In this document: positions 53,374 through 63,797 of the stretch, piece after piece
How positions within the stretch are numbered: position 1 is the first letter of the stretch
Layout: the number at the start of each line of letters is the position of its first letter
Assembly (NCBI GenBank): GCA_946902875.1
Contig: OX336343.1
Location: 2,580,754-2,644,753, forward strand
Direction: 5' to 3'
DNA from: Nematopogon swammerdamellus
Taxonomy: Eukaryota > Arthropoda > Insecta > Lepidoptera > Adelidae
DNA: 64,000 nt
Notes under the pieces: model-generated
What the model was told of the DNA's origin: nothing
Seen by the model: the letters and a program-made list of their open reading frames with translations, nothing else
The model's database searches: none
Translations under genes and position numbers: made by a program

Positions 53374-53612
53374 TAGTGAGCCTGAACTAAAAGTTCCCTT
53401 CGCCGTTATGTTGGCTCCACTGTCAGTGCTTAAATTCGTGCTGCCAGATTGTGAAGATTATATTACCTAATAATGTAATCGGTATTTACCGTACAAAAAA
53501 TACGGTAAATACTGATCATTACGGGTAAATAGCAACCCTCAACGCTGTTTTGACAGATAGACAGTGGAGCCAACATAACGGCGAAGGGAACTTTTAGTTG
53601 GAACGCTCTCTA
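53374..53612. mobile_element. M1 MITE, copy 2
   Basis: Right end intact (AACTTTTAGTTGGAACGCTC), left end decayed (TAGTGAGCCTGAACTAAAAG). Internal sequence as in 37163-37427. Confidence 0.8.
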
Positions 53613-53973
53613 CAAAGAGCGAATCAGTACAGTGAACGAGCAAGGACAAGACTGCTGCTTGTACTAATGAAGAAAATGGGCTCCTTCCTTCTTTCCTTCT
53701 AGCTAGGTAGTCATGTGCGTTATCTTATCATATCAAAAATTTTTGGCAACCGTGATCAGCCAGCCGGACACATACCTAATTTCTACTAAAACGTGTCGCC
53801 ACAGTAGCAGGACGGCCACCAATCACTTCGCACGCACAACAGTCCCTCGTTCGCAAAACGAATGCTATCGGTGGGTACCGTCCTGCAGACCAATGCCTCT
53901 CTCTCTACCTATTATTTCCGTGGTCCTGATATTTTTGTTTTCCTACATGGGTATGCACGAATTGTTTTGCATC

Positions 53974-54221
53974 CAGGGTTACCACACGTCCGGATTTGTC
54001 TGCTAAAGTCCGGCTTGCGCCGTCTGGAGTTTTTCTACAATTTTTGTTTCAAATAATAAAAATAGAAATATTGGTCGAAATGGTTTATTGTGAAGTGCTC
54101 AATATCAAATTCAGACAATCATGTCTTAAGACAAGAAAAGAAATAAGTTGAAAATGTCTGGACTTATTCGCAAATAAGGCCTTTTACCCAGGACTTTTGA
54201 AACGTCGATATGGTAATCCTA
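53974..54221. mobile_element. M6 hAT-like element, copy 2
   Basis: Ends CAGGGTTACCACACGTCC and ATATGGTAATCCTA; 8-bp flanks TTTGCATC / TTTGTATC (7 of 8). Confidence 0.7.
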
Positions 54222-54229
54222 TTTGTATC

Positions 54230-54670
54230 GTGAGAGAAAATTAAAACACACATTAGATTAATGCCATTTTATTCATAAATAATTTGCTAAGATTTAAAAA
54301 TAAAAATCATAGTTTATATTTAACGCAAGTATTTGTAAATTTACACAAGCTATTTTCGACTGTACCGTAAAGGCAAAAAGATGTTGCTAAAAAAATTGTG
54401 GTACTTAAAAAAATAATTTTATTCAGTCACCAGCGTTCAAATAACGTTGGTATCGCATGTTAAGAACCTTAGGTACAATTAAATAAAGTACATTTTTCAA
54501 ATACGCACACATTTTATACACTCACAGAAATAATAGTGCCATCTCTTTCTGTTGCATTTTGATTTGGTTTTTCACAATAAAAAATACAGAAATTATTTTC
54601 CGCATGGTATTAAGCTGCGCATTTATGTTCGATGTTCGTTGCACAATAAATGTATGTAATGTAATGTAAT
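54230..54670. other. AT-rich DNA
   Basis: No recognised feature; repeated ATGTA near 54650-54670. Confidence 0.4.
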
Positions 54671-54679
54671 GTACCACAA

Positions 54680-55222
54680 TATTAAGACCGGATATACTCA
54701 TATTCACAAAAGCGACAAAGCATATGTAGTACTTGTTGAACTTACAGTTCCATGGGAAAGCAACATACCGAAGGACCACAACATCAAACCTAACAAGTAC
54801 TGCAACCTAGTAGACCGGATTGTGAGAAACAGATTCAAGACTGATCTCTTCGCTGTGGAAGTCGGAGCAAGAGGACTACCAGCGAATTCGTCCACAGTCT
54901 CTCCAAGAATCTAGGGCTGCCAAGATCGACGCTAAGCTCATACATGGAGAGAGCTTCGTAAACGTCACTGGAAGCATCCTACAGAATATGGATAGGTAGA
55001 GAGAGGGAGGTCGAGAGCAGGACTGGTGTTTCCCCGCGTCCTAGTCAACGCAGACTAGCTGACGAGGGCTTGAAGCGAGCCGAAACGTGAAGCATGCGCG
55101 GGAAATTTAGAGTGGCCACTCGCTAGTCCCGGCCTCGATTAATACCCTCCTCTACTGCCGATGGGCCCGGATATGTTCGGTGAAGCCATCGCAAGCTTAG
55201 ATCCACACCTTCCTATATTTGA
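54680..55222 (+). pseudogene. 3' fragment of the 60-63-kb LINE
   Basis: From RPDILIFTKATK... through VLVELTVPWESNIPKDHNIK and GARGLP, matching residues of the intact endonuclease, then a frameshift. Ends at CTTAGATCCACACCTTCC, the same 3' end as the intact copy. Confidence 0.8.
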
Positions 55223-55309
55223 TTGGCGATTTCCAATCAAAAACCCTTCATATGCGTACCTGAAGGACCCGTACCTTTAGTACCACTGCCACACATCCAA
55301 CTGAAAAGT

Positions 55310-55575
55310 TGGATCCACAAACATACGTATCTATCAGCTACACATTGACAGATGGGCGGCGGGCAGTGACTGCAGACAGGCGAGGGAGGCGATGGCGAAG
55401 CCAGACCTCCGTCTCACTAAGACGCTGCTCCGTGTCCATAGAGCAAAACTACGTATAGTGATAGGTATGCTTACTGGTCACTGTACACTTAACAAACACC
55501 TCTATGTAATTGGAGTAACGGACAGTCCACTGTGCAGAGCATGCCTTCAGGCGGACGAGACACCCACCCACGTGC
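55310..55575 (+). pseudogene. RNase H-bearing LINE C-terminal fragment
   Basis: WRAVTDCRQAREAMAKPDL, LRVHRAKLRIVIGMLTGHCT, LNKHLYVIGVTDSPLCRACL, QADETPTHV: the region after RNase H in I/R1-type LINEs, with the start of a C-x2-C finger. Breaks off before the His/Cys half. Confidence 0.7.
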
Positions 55576-55594
55576 AAGGAGGTGGCAGACCTAA

Positions 55595-55855
55595 GGGCGA
55601 AGGAGCTGGGAGGCCCGACTACGCTTCGAGAGGCGTGCCAAAATCCAAAGAGAGCGTGCCGCCTCCGAGGAAGAACTCGGCCGGTTGGAGTACGACGCGC
55701 AAAAGGCCCGCAATAGAGCGGGCTTAAGCGCGCAGAACGAGTCCGAACAACAACACGCACCTTGGTACGTCACCAATAATAATCAGCTGCATCGGGACCT
55801 CGAGATCCCAACTGTAAAGAAGGCCGAAAGGCCAGAACTGAGGCATACAAAAAAA
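55595..55855 (+). CDS. Short charged, coiled-coil-like frame, unrecognised
   Basis: Open frame LRFERRAKIQRERAASEEEL, GRLEYDAQKARNRAGLSAQ, NESEQQHAPWYVTNNNQLHR, DLEIPTVKKAERPELRHT. Highly charged with heptad spacing at the start. No start codon at the head and it runs straight into an RTE tail. It may be an exon scrap or part of a mobile element. No function proposed. Confidence 0.3.
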
Positions 55856-55857
55856 AA

Positions 55858-55978
55858 CAACGCCACCAAGTACGTCGGCGGAATCCAGTGCGGTTCCGTA
55901 CAGCTGAAGGCCGGGTGGAATGGAGGAAAATTGGAGAGGCGTATGTCCAGCAGTGGACGCTTACACGCTGATTGGCTT
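55858..55978 (+). pseudogene. RTE-type LINE tail
   Basis: AAGTACGTCGGCGGAATCC, GGAGGAAAATTGGAGAGGCG, CCAGCAGTGGACGCTTACAC; as at 11100-11206. Confidence 0.65.
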
Positions 55979-56155
55979 GGTTTGATATTACTTTAAAAAT
56001 CTGCGTTTTGGCGACATGGAACCTAGCGCTACGGGTTAGCTGCGATTGCAACGCGACCGTAGCGCGAGGTTCCTAGAACACCTGTTTATTGCGCATCGTT
56101 CCAGCGACGTTCATACTAAACAAATGACTTTGGAATTTGACAGCTCAACAAATGC

Positions 56156-56418
56156 TAGAGAGCGTTTCAACTAAAAGTTCACTTCGCCGTTATGTTGGCT
56201 CCACTGTCTATCTGTCAAAACAGCGTTGAGGGTTGCTATGTGTACAGATTTACCCGTAATTATCGGTATTTATCGTATTTATTATACGGTAAATACCGAT
56301 TACATTATTAGGTAATATAATCTTCACAATCTGGCAACACGAATTTAAGCACTGACAGTGACACTGACAGTGGAGCCAACATAACGGCGAAGAGAACTTT
56401 TAGTTGAAGCGCTCTTTA
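56156..56418. mobile_element. M1 MITE, copy 3
   Basis: TAGAGAGCGTTTCAACTAAA at the left and AACTTTTAGTTGAAGCGCTC at the right; inner TACGGTAAATACCGATTACA. Confidence 0.82.
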
Positions 56419-57078
56419 CGACCATACAAACTCGACAGCATGTGCGTGCAGTCGAAGCAAGCCAAAGGGGGGTTTTTTTTATCTTTATTTTGTTGGCTTT
56501 AGCCATTTTTGGCTATGCCAGCCCCATAGTAACTATATTGATATTCTAATCTACTTCAGCACGACTGTGACTTTACAATAAAACTTAGTATGGATTCAAA
56601 CTTTTCAAGCCAAAGGGTTGTTCGGAAGAAATGGTTATAAGTCCCGCATGGCTTCCCAGATATGTTAACATGCAAATAAATTAACATATTTTTTAACACT
56701 TTCAAAAAAGCCTCAAATTTAACACACCTGGTACGGAAATGGTCACATCTTTATAGAATCACGACACAATGATACAAACTTGAGTAGGTCTTTATGACTA
56801 AAGAGCAGTCACGCAAAACACTGAGCAGCGATTCCATAGAGTTTTTTTTATTTTATTTATTCATCCCTTTTCGGGACAGGCAAAACTAATTAAAGTATAC
56901 AGCCTTTTCTGTTGTACTTCTAATGCCTGTTGTTTTCTTCTCGTATCGCGAGAATCTCAAAAATATATACTTTTTATTTACGACGACGCGGCAAACAAAT
57001 CCGCAATCGTTTTCGAACCTGATTACTTATGATTCCATAGAGTTCTAGATCAGCCTTTCCTAAAGTAGGGGTCGTGAC
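56419..57078. other. Intergenic DNA
   Basis: 56490-56540 (TTGGCTTTAGCCATTTTTGG) is a small palindromic spot. No gene. Confidence 0.4.
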
Positions 57079-57165
57079 CAGGGTTGCCAGGTGTGCGGTA
57101 TTGGACGCTTGTGTCCAGTCTCTAAAATAACGAAAAACCGGATATCCAAACATACGGTTTTTTCT

Positions 57166-57532
57166 TACATACATACATACATATCACACACGCTGAATCC
57201 CGACAATCGGGGTAAGCAGAGTAATCGCTGTTGTGCTCTCTCTGAAGAACTCTGGTAAATTGCAGCACAACACCGACCACCACGTTTCGCAAAGTATTCG
57301 AACAAGATTCAATCGATCGAGCAGCAAGTAAGGCAAGAAGACCCACCTGCTGCATGACTCGGTGGAAGTACCGTGCCAAGGTGAGAGGTGGCGAGCCCGT
57401 CGCCCTTTAGCACGGCATCTTGTCCTTATCCCTTAGCCGCCTTTTACGACATGCATGGGGAGAGATGCAGCGGGGCTATTGTTTTTAGCGGGGCTATTGT
57501 TTTTAAGTACCGGCCCCACACGGTACATATTT
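57166..57532 (-). repeat. REP-T copy
   Basis: TTACATACATACATACATAT to AGTACCGGCCCCACACGGTA, with a short duplication (GCGGGGCTATTGTTTT) near its end. Confidence 0.7.
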
Positions 57533-57566
57533 TTTCTTTATATATTTATTTCAGACCATTCAAATC

Positions 57567-57780
57567 CTTACCTATAATAAAATCCAACGTCTGCTTTCTG
57601 TCTGTCTGTCTGTCTGTCCGCTTATAACTCGAGAACCACTGAACCGATTTTAATAAAACAAAATTCTACGGATAGCTTGATTCTTCCCATCAACTATAGG
57701 CTACTTACTATCACGCTAAATGGCTTATGAGGTTAGCAATGAAGTGAAATATGAGAGCGGGCGGAGCCGCGGGCACAGCT
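57567..57780 (+). repeat. REP-R copy
   Basis: CCTATAATAAAATCCAACGT to GCGGGCGGAGCCGCGGGCAC. Confidence 0.7.
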
Positions 57781-58055
57781 TGTACTTTATATTATAATAA
57801 TTCAACAATTCAATTCAAGATCAATTCAACAATAATACTCTCAATAACTGTTGGCTGCCTTTTATTTATTACCCTTTCATTTCGGATATTAAAGTATTAA
57901 AGATCATGAAACATTTCATACTTCAAAATGAAAGGCCTGTTGATGAAAAATGTCCGGTTTTTTTCAACTGAAGCACTGGCAACGGTGGTCGCGACCCACC
58001 GGTGGGTCAAGTATGGCTCGCCCGGTTTCGTGAGTTAAAGCATCTGTGTTAGTAC

Positions 58056-58500
58056 TGCGGTGGGTGGCCGAGTGGTCTGGGCTGTCGGCTTCTCTTGCGA
58101 GAGTTCCGAGGTTCGAATTTGACCGCTGTGTACCAATGTGGCTTCTCTTGCGAGAGTTCCGAGGTTCGAATTCGACCGCTGTGTACCAATGAGGCTTCTC
58201 TTGCGAGAGTTCCGAGGTTCGAATTACCGCTGTGTACCAATGAGGCTTCTCTTGCGAGAGTTCCGAGGTTCGAATTCGACCGCTGTGTACCAATGAGGCT
58301 TCTCTTGCGAGAGTTCCGAGGTTCGAATTCGACCGCTGAGTACCAATGAGGCTTCTCTTGCGAGAGTTCCGAGGTTCGAATTCGATCGCTGTGTACCAAT
58401 GAGTTCTTTTATGAGTCGAAATAAATTACGCGCATACCCTCACCCACTGCTCAATTGTTCAGATTCCATGTAAAAATTTAGGTCCACTGGGTTGACTGGA
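58056..58500 (+). mobile_element. SINE-B with its B-box region amplified six times
   Basis: Head GGTGGGTGGCCGAGTGGTCT, then six units of 53 bp (one of 51) from 58087 to 58403. Each unit contains GGCTTCTCTTGCGAGAG, GGTTCGAATT and CGCTGTGTACCAATGAG. The short core after 58430 is decayed. Confidence 0.85.
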
Positions 58501-59060
58501 GGAAATTGCCTAAGACAATAAACCCGCTATTGCCACGCATTAAATGGCATAAAGTGTATTTTTTTATTTTTTATTTTAAGTGAACCAGCATTGGCGGCTC
58601 TGCCGAGAGACCGATTGGTGCAGTCGACAGAGCCAAAATCACCTCTCCTCGCGAAACCACGATCAGTTAGGTTCCATGCCAGCAGATTTATTATTATTAT
58701 TAGTAGTAAAATAGTAAACGAAACAAAGCATAACCTCACTTTATTTGTGAACTGCAATGTTCAACTAACAATTTGGAATCGAAACCAAGATCAGTGCATT
58801 GTAAGGTATAGATAAGTTCGTAGGAAATTTTGTAACGATTACAAGCATGCAAAATTTTCTATAGGTGTTCATAGAATTTTTCACCCAAAAAAAAAATATT
58901 TTTTTCTTGCCCTATTGCGCCCGCGAAAAGGTCGCGACGCTTTACGGAGGTGGTTCTCGCGTATGCCCAGACACCTGATTGGTTAACACTTAGACTGCCA
59001 GTAGGGTACGCCAGATCATTATTTGAAGTGCGCCACCATACTAAAAGTTCGCAGACGAGC
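58501..59060. other. Intergenic DNA
   Basis: 58575-58650 is moderately GC-rich. No recognised gene. Confidence 0.4.
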
Positions 59061-59068
59061 GGCCTACG

Positions 59069-59356
59069 CACAGAGCATCAAATACCTACCGCCCGCGCCC
59101 CCTACTAGAGGCGCCCTAAGCGATGATATTTGAAACCCAATAACCGTACGCTGAGCTGCTAGCGCTTCGTATGTGTGTGTGTGTGCTAGTATCGACACTA
59201 CACACAAAGAGGAGCAAGTTAGGCACACGCACAAAACAAATGCACAACACACATATGTAAGTCATAGGCCACGCCCACAGGCTTCAACGCCGTTGTAGAG
59301 AAATCGCGCTCACGGGGCCTCTAGTAGGGGTGGGCGCGCGCATTTCATGCTCTGTG
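59069..59356. mobile_element. M13 hAT-like MITE
   Basis: Ends CACAGAGCATCAAATACCTA and (inverted) CACAGAGCATGAAATGCGCG; further mirrored CCCTACTAGAGGC. Perfect 8-bp target duplication GGCCTACG (59061-59068, 59357-59364). Confidence 0.88.
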
Positions 59357-59364
59357 GGCCTACG

Positions 59365-60255
59365 CTTTGCACCGATAATATATTTATTATTGCTGTGACG
59401 TCCAATACGCAATACTTTGAATATTTCCACAAATAAAATGAATTTCCACAGTGCCGCATTTTAAGGATTTAGACTTAGGATGTCGATAGACCCCGGGGCG
59501 CCGGCGGCCAAGCGACGCCATGGCAGGCTTCACGCACTCTATGTACTTGCGCGCGCTAACTACCTACCGCCCGGTGGACCGCCGGCGATCTAATTCAGTG
59601 GAAATTCGTCGGCCGCGCGAAACATACCTACACGCTCGCCCACGCAACTGCGCGCAGCTGCAAAGCAATAATCACTTTACACTCGATCGTTTAGGTACAT
59701 TTTCGCACGCAGCGATTGGCGACGTGAAGCATTAGGCTATTAAAGCCGTAGGTATGGAACTTTTTTTATGGAGTGATTTATCTGTCACGAAGTAACTATT
59801 AAGTAATCTGTGGCCATGGTAATACAAAAATCGTTGTATGGTGGCAGTCTATGTGTTAAAAATGCAGGGGGGGCGATGCGTGCGAATTTCCGCGTTGCGA
59901 TGCCGCGTACCGGTGTGCACTTTTGTTTTAATGCACCGCGTATTACGGCACGGCAAATAAAAACGACTGCCAGCTCGCGCGCGCTACATCACCGCGACGG
60001 CCGTCGTCATCGTAACTTCATCAAATTGCAACAGTAAGTCCGTCTTGAGTATCAAAAGTCTAGAAAAAAAATCACGACGTATTCGAGTGACGCCTTCGCG
60101 ATAACCATACAAATATCCAGAGTGTGGGTCGTAAGAAAGTAGTGTGAATTTAGTTTTGGACGCGTGTCGTGTGCTGCAAAATTTACATATTCGTTCATAC
60201 GTCGTCCGCTGCCGTCTCTCTTCTCCCTCTACCTGCAATGTGAAACATACACTAT
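59365..60255. other. CpG-rich stretch with short frames
   Basis: 59480-59720 and 59860-60040 are CpG-rich compared with their flanks. Frames at 59520-59735 and 59810-60037 lack known motifs; the latter ends by a donor-like ACA/GTAAGT at 60033. 59760-59813 repeats 11243-11290 inverted. A host promoter or exon is possible but unproved. Confidence 0.3.
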
Positions 60256-60665
60256 GTCAGCCTCGGTAGCTCAGTGGTTTTTCTTTTCTGGAAACTGACA
60301 CGGTTGGCTGCATCACCTACAACATCCGTGATGTCAGCCCATAACACCGGGCGAGCTAGGTGCCACGTCAGAGCTTCCCTTCGGTCGCGCCGGCTACACT
60401 GAACTGGACGGAAAACACAAACTATTTACATAGCCGTTTCGACCGACGTTTCATTCAGTGCGGTGGTACCAAACCGCCCGGAGTGGTGCGGTCGGTCGAC
60501 TGTAGTGTCGTGATCATAAGCACACCTGGGTGCGGTCATTACTTGGTCTGATTCCGATGCTGACCTCGGTTCGGATTCCACGTAAAACTGTAGGTCCCTT
60601 TCCTTCTTACCCTTACTAGGTGGTAGGGTTCAACCCGCCCGGGTTGGTATCACCGCACTGAATGA
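60256..60665 (+). mobile_element. SINE-A with an inverted SINE-A tail inserted in it
   Basis: Head GTCAGCCTCGGTAGCTCAGT (60256-60278) is separated from its continuation GTGGTGCGGTCGGTCGACTG by an inverted SINE-A 3' half (60279-60481). AGTGGT flanks the insert on both sides (60273-60278, 60482-60487). Confidence 0.88.
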
Positions 60666-60808
60666 AAAGGCGACAAAACAATTTTCCCCAAGAACTCGAC
60701 AGGCACTGTTCAATTACAAGAAAAAGTATTAGCCTGGTCACATTCAAACATACAACCATTGAAATAATATTAAAATACACATTCGTTGAAGGCTAAGTCA
60801 ATTATTAA

Positions 60809-63634
60809 CAAGAAAGAGAAAACACTTTCAAAGCAAAGCTTAGGAGAAGGAAGAGAGAGTTGATAAAGCAGCTAAGGAAGGCTAAAGCCTCAGGAGACAG
60901 AAATCTATGCCACCAATTAGCCAGAGCGATGAGATCTATCCTAAAACTCATCCAGAAAGTATCTGAGCAAATTACGGTTGCTGGCAATGAATTTCGAAAG
61001 GCTCAGAATATAGCAGCTTTCGAGAAGAACCCCTTTTACTTCGCCAAAAAAGCTTTTAAGGAACAGCAGGGTACAATTAGGTTAAGTACGGACGAGATGT
61101 TCAACTACTTTAAATCCACATATACCACCCCGGAGGCAGATATAACTTACAGGGATCCACCAGCTCCAAAACCCAAAGAACCTGCTCTAGCATTTGATGC
61201 TGATTCACCGACGATGGAAGAGCTGGAATACCACATAAAAAGGAAACCAAATAGTTCCGCCCCGGGACCCGATGGCATACCATACATCATATACAAAAAA
61301 TGTCCATCAGTGCGGAAACAAATGTTGAACATCTACAAAAGAATTTGGACGAACAGAGAAGTGCCAGACTGTCTTGGTAAAGCCGTGTTTGTTCTTCTAC
61401 CAAAAAAGAAAGAAGTTACTGATCCCAAGGATATTAGACCTATAGCCCTTACGAACACAATTTCGAAAATATTCTTCTCCATTATACAGGCCAGACTACT
61501 CAAACACATGTGTACCAACGACTACTTACCGAAGAAGTACCAGAAAGGTTTTCTCCCAAGAGTTGCAGGGTGTCTCGAACATAATTCTTTGCTGACTGAA
61601 TGTCTTAGAGATGCAAGGAAGAATGAGAGACAATTAACTGCCACGTGGTTAGACTTTGAAAACGCCTTCGGTTCGGTGCGCCATGAGTTGCTATTAAAGG
61701 CGCTAGAGTGGTATAATATGCCACCTCTGATCTGTAATATAATAGCCTCCTACTACAAAAAACTTTCCTTTGTAATACAAGTAAAAGGCGAAACGGAGAA
61801 GATACCGGAAATTCGTTACGGCATAGGACTTTTCCAGGGTTGCTGCCTCTCTCCTGTTACATTTAACATTGTTATCAACATTCTAATTGATACGCTTGTC
61901 GTAAAAGAAAACAAATGGGAATACAGGTTCAAATATGGAGACACATATATGGCGGCCATCCTGGCATTTGCGGATGATATTACGCTGTTAACCCGCAATC
62001 CAAAACAAAATCAGGCGCTTCTTAAGGTGGTAGATGACTATTGTGAATGGACTAAAGGGATGAAGATAAAACCAGCGAAGTGCTACTGTTTGAGCTTAAC
62101 CAGGAAAGGTTCAAAGTTTACCTCGAGCAATCCAGGTCTGACAGTAGCCGGAAAACCAATCGCAACCGTGGCTGATGAAGCTCCTTTTAAATTCTTGGGC
62201 AAAAGGATCACCAGCAGAGGAAAGGAGCATCCTACTGATGATATTGTCCAACTTTTCGAAGAGAGCCTCCGCCAAACTGACAATCTTCCCCTCCTGGGTA
62301 CACAAAAGGCATGGATTTACGATAACTACCTGACATCAAAACTTTCATGGCCATTTCTCGTCTACGACTTCACAAAGCAAAACCTGACTAAATTAGACTC
62401 GTATGTGACCAGATTCCTGAAATCATGGTTTGGACTGGCTCACCCGGCTGACTCGTCAACGCTATACAGATCTCACAACAACTTTGGACTGAACATTAAG
62501 AAACCGTCGATATTTTATCAAAAGGCGAGAATAGCCAAACGATGTATACTCAAAGACTCCAATGATAGCGCTATTCAAGCCTTACCCAACACATCACTAT
62601 CAGATGAACTGGAATCGAGACTCGACTTCTACAAATCATTCCAAGTTGGTACACGCACCAATAGATCTGGATTGGGCATAGAAACAGCAAAGTCTGATAA
62701 AGAAATACTGAAAGGTTTTGCTCAGGAGGACATGGAACAAGGCTTCAAACTTCACGCCTTAAACCTAGAAATGCAGAATGATTGGCTAACAGTGGGTGAC
62801 TTCTGCATCCCTCCTGCATTGAAGTGGAAATCCATAATATACAACTGGTCCCCTGAGCTGCTTAAGTTCTACTTAAATGCATTCCAGCTTACTCTCCCCG
62901 ACCCGAGTAACCTAGTTAGATGGGGGAAATCTACAAATAGACTATGCCCGTCATGTAAGGAGTTCGTAGGCACGGCCAAACATTTGTTATGCGGATGCAA
63001 AATACTACTTGAGCGAGGCCAGTATTCCTACCGTCATGATAAAGTCCTCCAAATCATCAGAGAGGCCATCAACCTGTCAATTGCACGGACCAGGAAAGGG
63101 CAAACCAGTAGCGGCTTCCAGAAGGTCAACTTTGTGAAACCTGGAGCCAATAAGCTGCCCAAAGATAGGACTAAACCTTCTTCAATTTTGGGAGTAGCAA
63201 AGGATTGGGAATTGTTGATGGACACACATGAGAAGCATTACCAAATGCCTTCGGAAATCTGTACCACAGCATTAAGGCCGGATATACTCATATTCTCAAA
63301 AGCGACAAAGCATGTAGTACTTGTTGAACTTACAGTTCCATGGGAAAGTAACATACCGAAGGACCACAACATCAAGCTTAACAAGTACTGCAACTTAGTA
63401 GACCGGATTGTGAGAAACGGATTCAAGACTGATCTCTTCGCTGTGGAAGTCGGAGCAAGAGGACTACCAGCGAAGTCGCTCTACAGTCTCTTCAAGAATC
63501 TAGGGCTCCCAAGATCGACGCTAAGCTCATATATGGAGAGAGCTTCGAAAACGTCACTGGAAGCATCCTACAGAATATGGATAGGTAGAGAGAGGGAGGT
63601 CGAGAGCGGGACTGGTGGTTTCCCCGCGTCCTAG
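60809..63634 (+). CDS. R2-group (Hero/NeSL-like) LINE: reverse transcriptase and restriction-like endonuclease
   Basis: Open frame of 941 residues without ATG at its head; residue numbers count from 60860. A basic N-terminal part precedes RT motifs: PNSSAPGPDGIPYIIYKK, DIRPIALTNTISKIF, FLPRVAGCLEHN, TWLDFENAFGSVRHELL (A), GIGLFQGCCLSPVTFNIVIN (B), FADDITLL (C, 370-377). Then a thumb, finger CPSCKEFVGTAKHLLCGC (C696, C699, H708, C713) and endonuclease RPDILIF (P807, D808), VLVELTVPWE (E823; PD-X14-E), VEVGARGLPAKS. Long C-terminal tail intact. N-terminal zinc fingers expected for some relatives are absent, so it is 5'-truncated next to the nested SINE. Role: nick target DNA and prime reverse transcription. 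Confidence 0.88.
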   Translation, partial: QERENTFKAKLRRRKRELIKQLRKAKASGDRNLCHQLARAMRSILKLIQKVSEQITVAGNEFRKAQNIAAFEKNPFYFAKKAFKEQQGTIRLSTDEMFNYFKSTYTTPEADITYRDPPAPKPKEPALAFDADSPTMEELEYHIKRKPNSSAPGPDGIPYIIYKKCPSVRKQMLNIYKRIWTNREVPDCLGKAVFVLLPKKKEVTDPKDIRPIALTNTISKIFFSIIQARLLKHMCTNDYLPKKYQKGFLPRVAGCLEHNSLLTECLRDARKNERQLTATWLDFENAFGSVRHELLLKALEWYNMPPLICNIIASYYKKLSFVIQVKGETEKIPEIRYGIGLFQGCCLSPVTFNIVINILIDTLVVKENKWEYRFKYGDTYMAAILAFADDITLLTRNPKQNQALLKVVDDYCEWTKGMKIKPAKCYCLSLTRKGSKFTSSNPGLTVAGKPIATVADEAPFKFLGKRITSRGKEHPTDDIVQLFEESLRQTDNLPLLGTQKAWIYDNYLTSKLSWPFLVYDFTKQNLTKLDSYVTRFLKSWFGLAHPADSSTLYRSHNNFGLNIKKPSIFYQKARIAKRCILKDSNDSAIQALPNTSLSDELESRLDFYKSFQVGTRTNRSGLGIETAKSDKEILKGFAQEDMEQGFKLHALNLEMQNDWLTVGDFCIPPALKWKSIIYNWSPELLKFYLNAFQLTLPDPSNLVRWGKSTNRLCPSCKEFVGTAKHLLCGCKILLERGQYSYRHDKVLQIIREAINLSIARTRKGQTSSGFQKVNFVKPGANKLPKDRTKPSSILGVAKDWELLMDTHEKHYQMPSEICTTALRPDILIFSKATKHVVLVELTVPWESNIPKDHNIKLNKYCNLVDRIVRNGFKTDLFAVEVGARGLPAKSLYSLFKNLGLPRSTLSSYMERASKTSLEASYRIWIGREREVESGTGGFPAS

Positions 63635-63797
63635 TCAACGCAGACTAGCTGACATGCGAGCCGAAACGTGAAGCATGCGCGGGAAATTTAGAGTGGCCAC
63701 TCGCTAGTCCCGGCCTCGATTAATACCCTCCTCTACTGCCGATGGGCCCGGATATGTTCGGTGAAGCCATCGTAAGCTTAGATCCACACCTTCCAGT
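63635..63797 (+). mobile_element. LINE 3' UTR, no A tail
   Basis: Shared with 55046-55222: CGAAACGTGAAGCATGCGCG, GGCCACTCGCTAGTCCCGGC, GATGGGCCCGGATATGTTCG. Both copies stop matching after CACACCTTCC with no poly(A). Confidence 0.75.

Larger units (their letters stand above)
57079..57987. mobile_element. M6 hAT-like element, copy 3, filled with other repeats
   Basis: Ends CAGGGTTGCCAG and CACTGGCAACGGTG; 8-bp flanks GTCGTGAC / GTCGCGAC. Contains REP-T inverted (57166-57532) and REP-R (57567-57780). Confidence 0.65.

Noticed and set aside
58049..58399. Overlapping - strand frames with repeated RIRTSELSQEKP
   Set aside because: They arise from the 53-bp tandem array; the repeat shifts frame every unit and contains pol III boxes.
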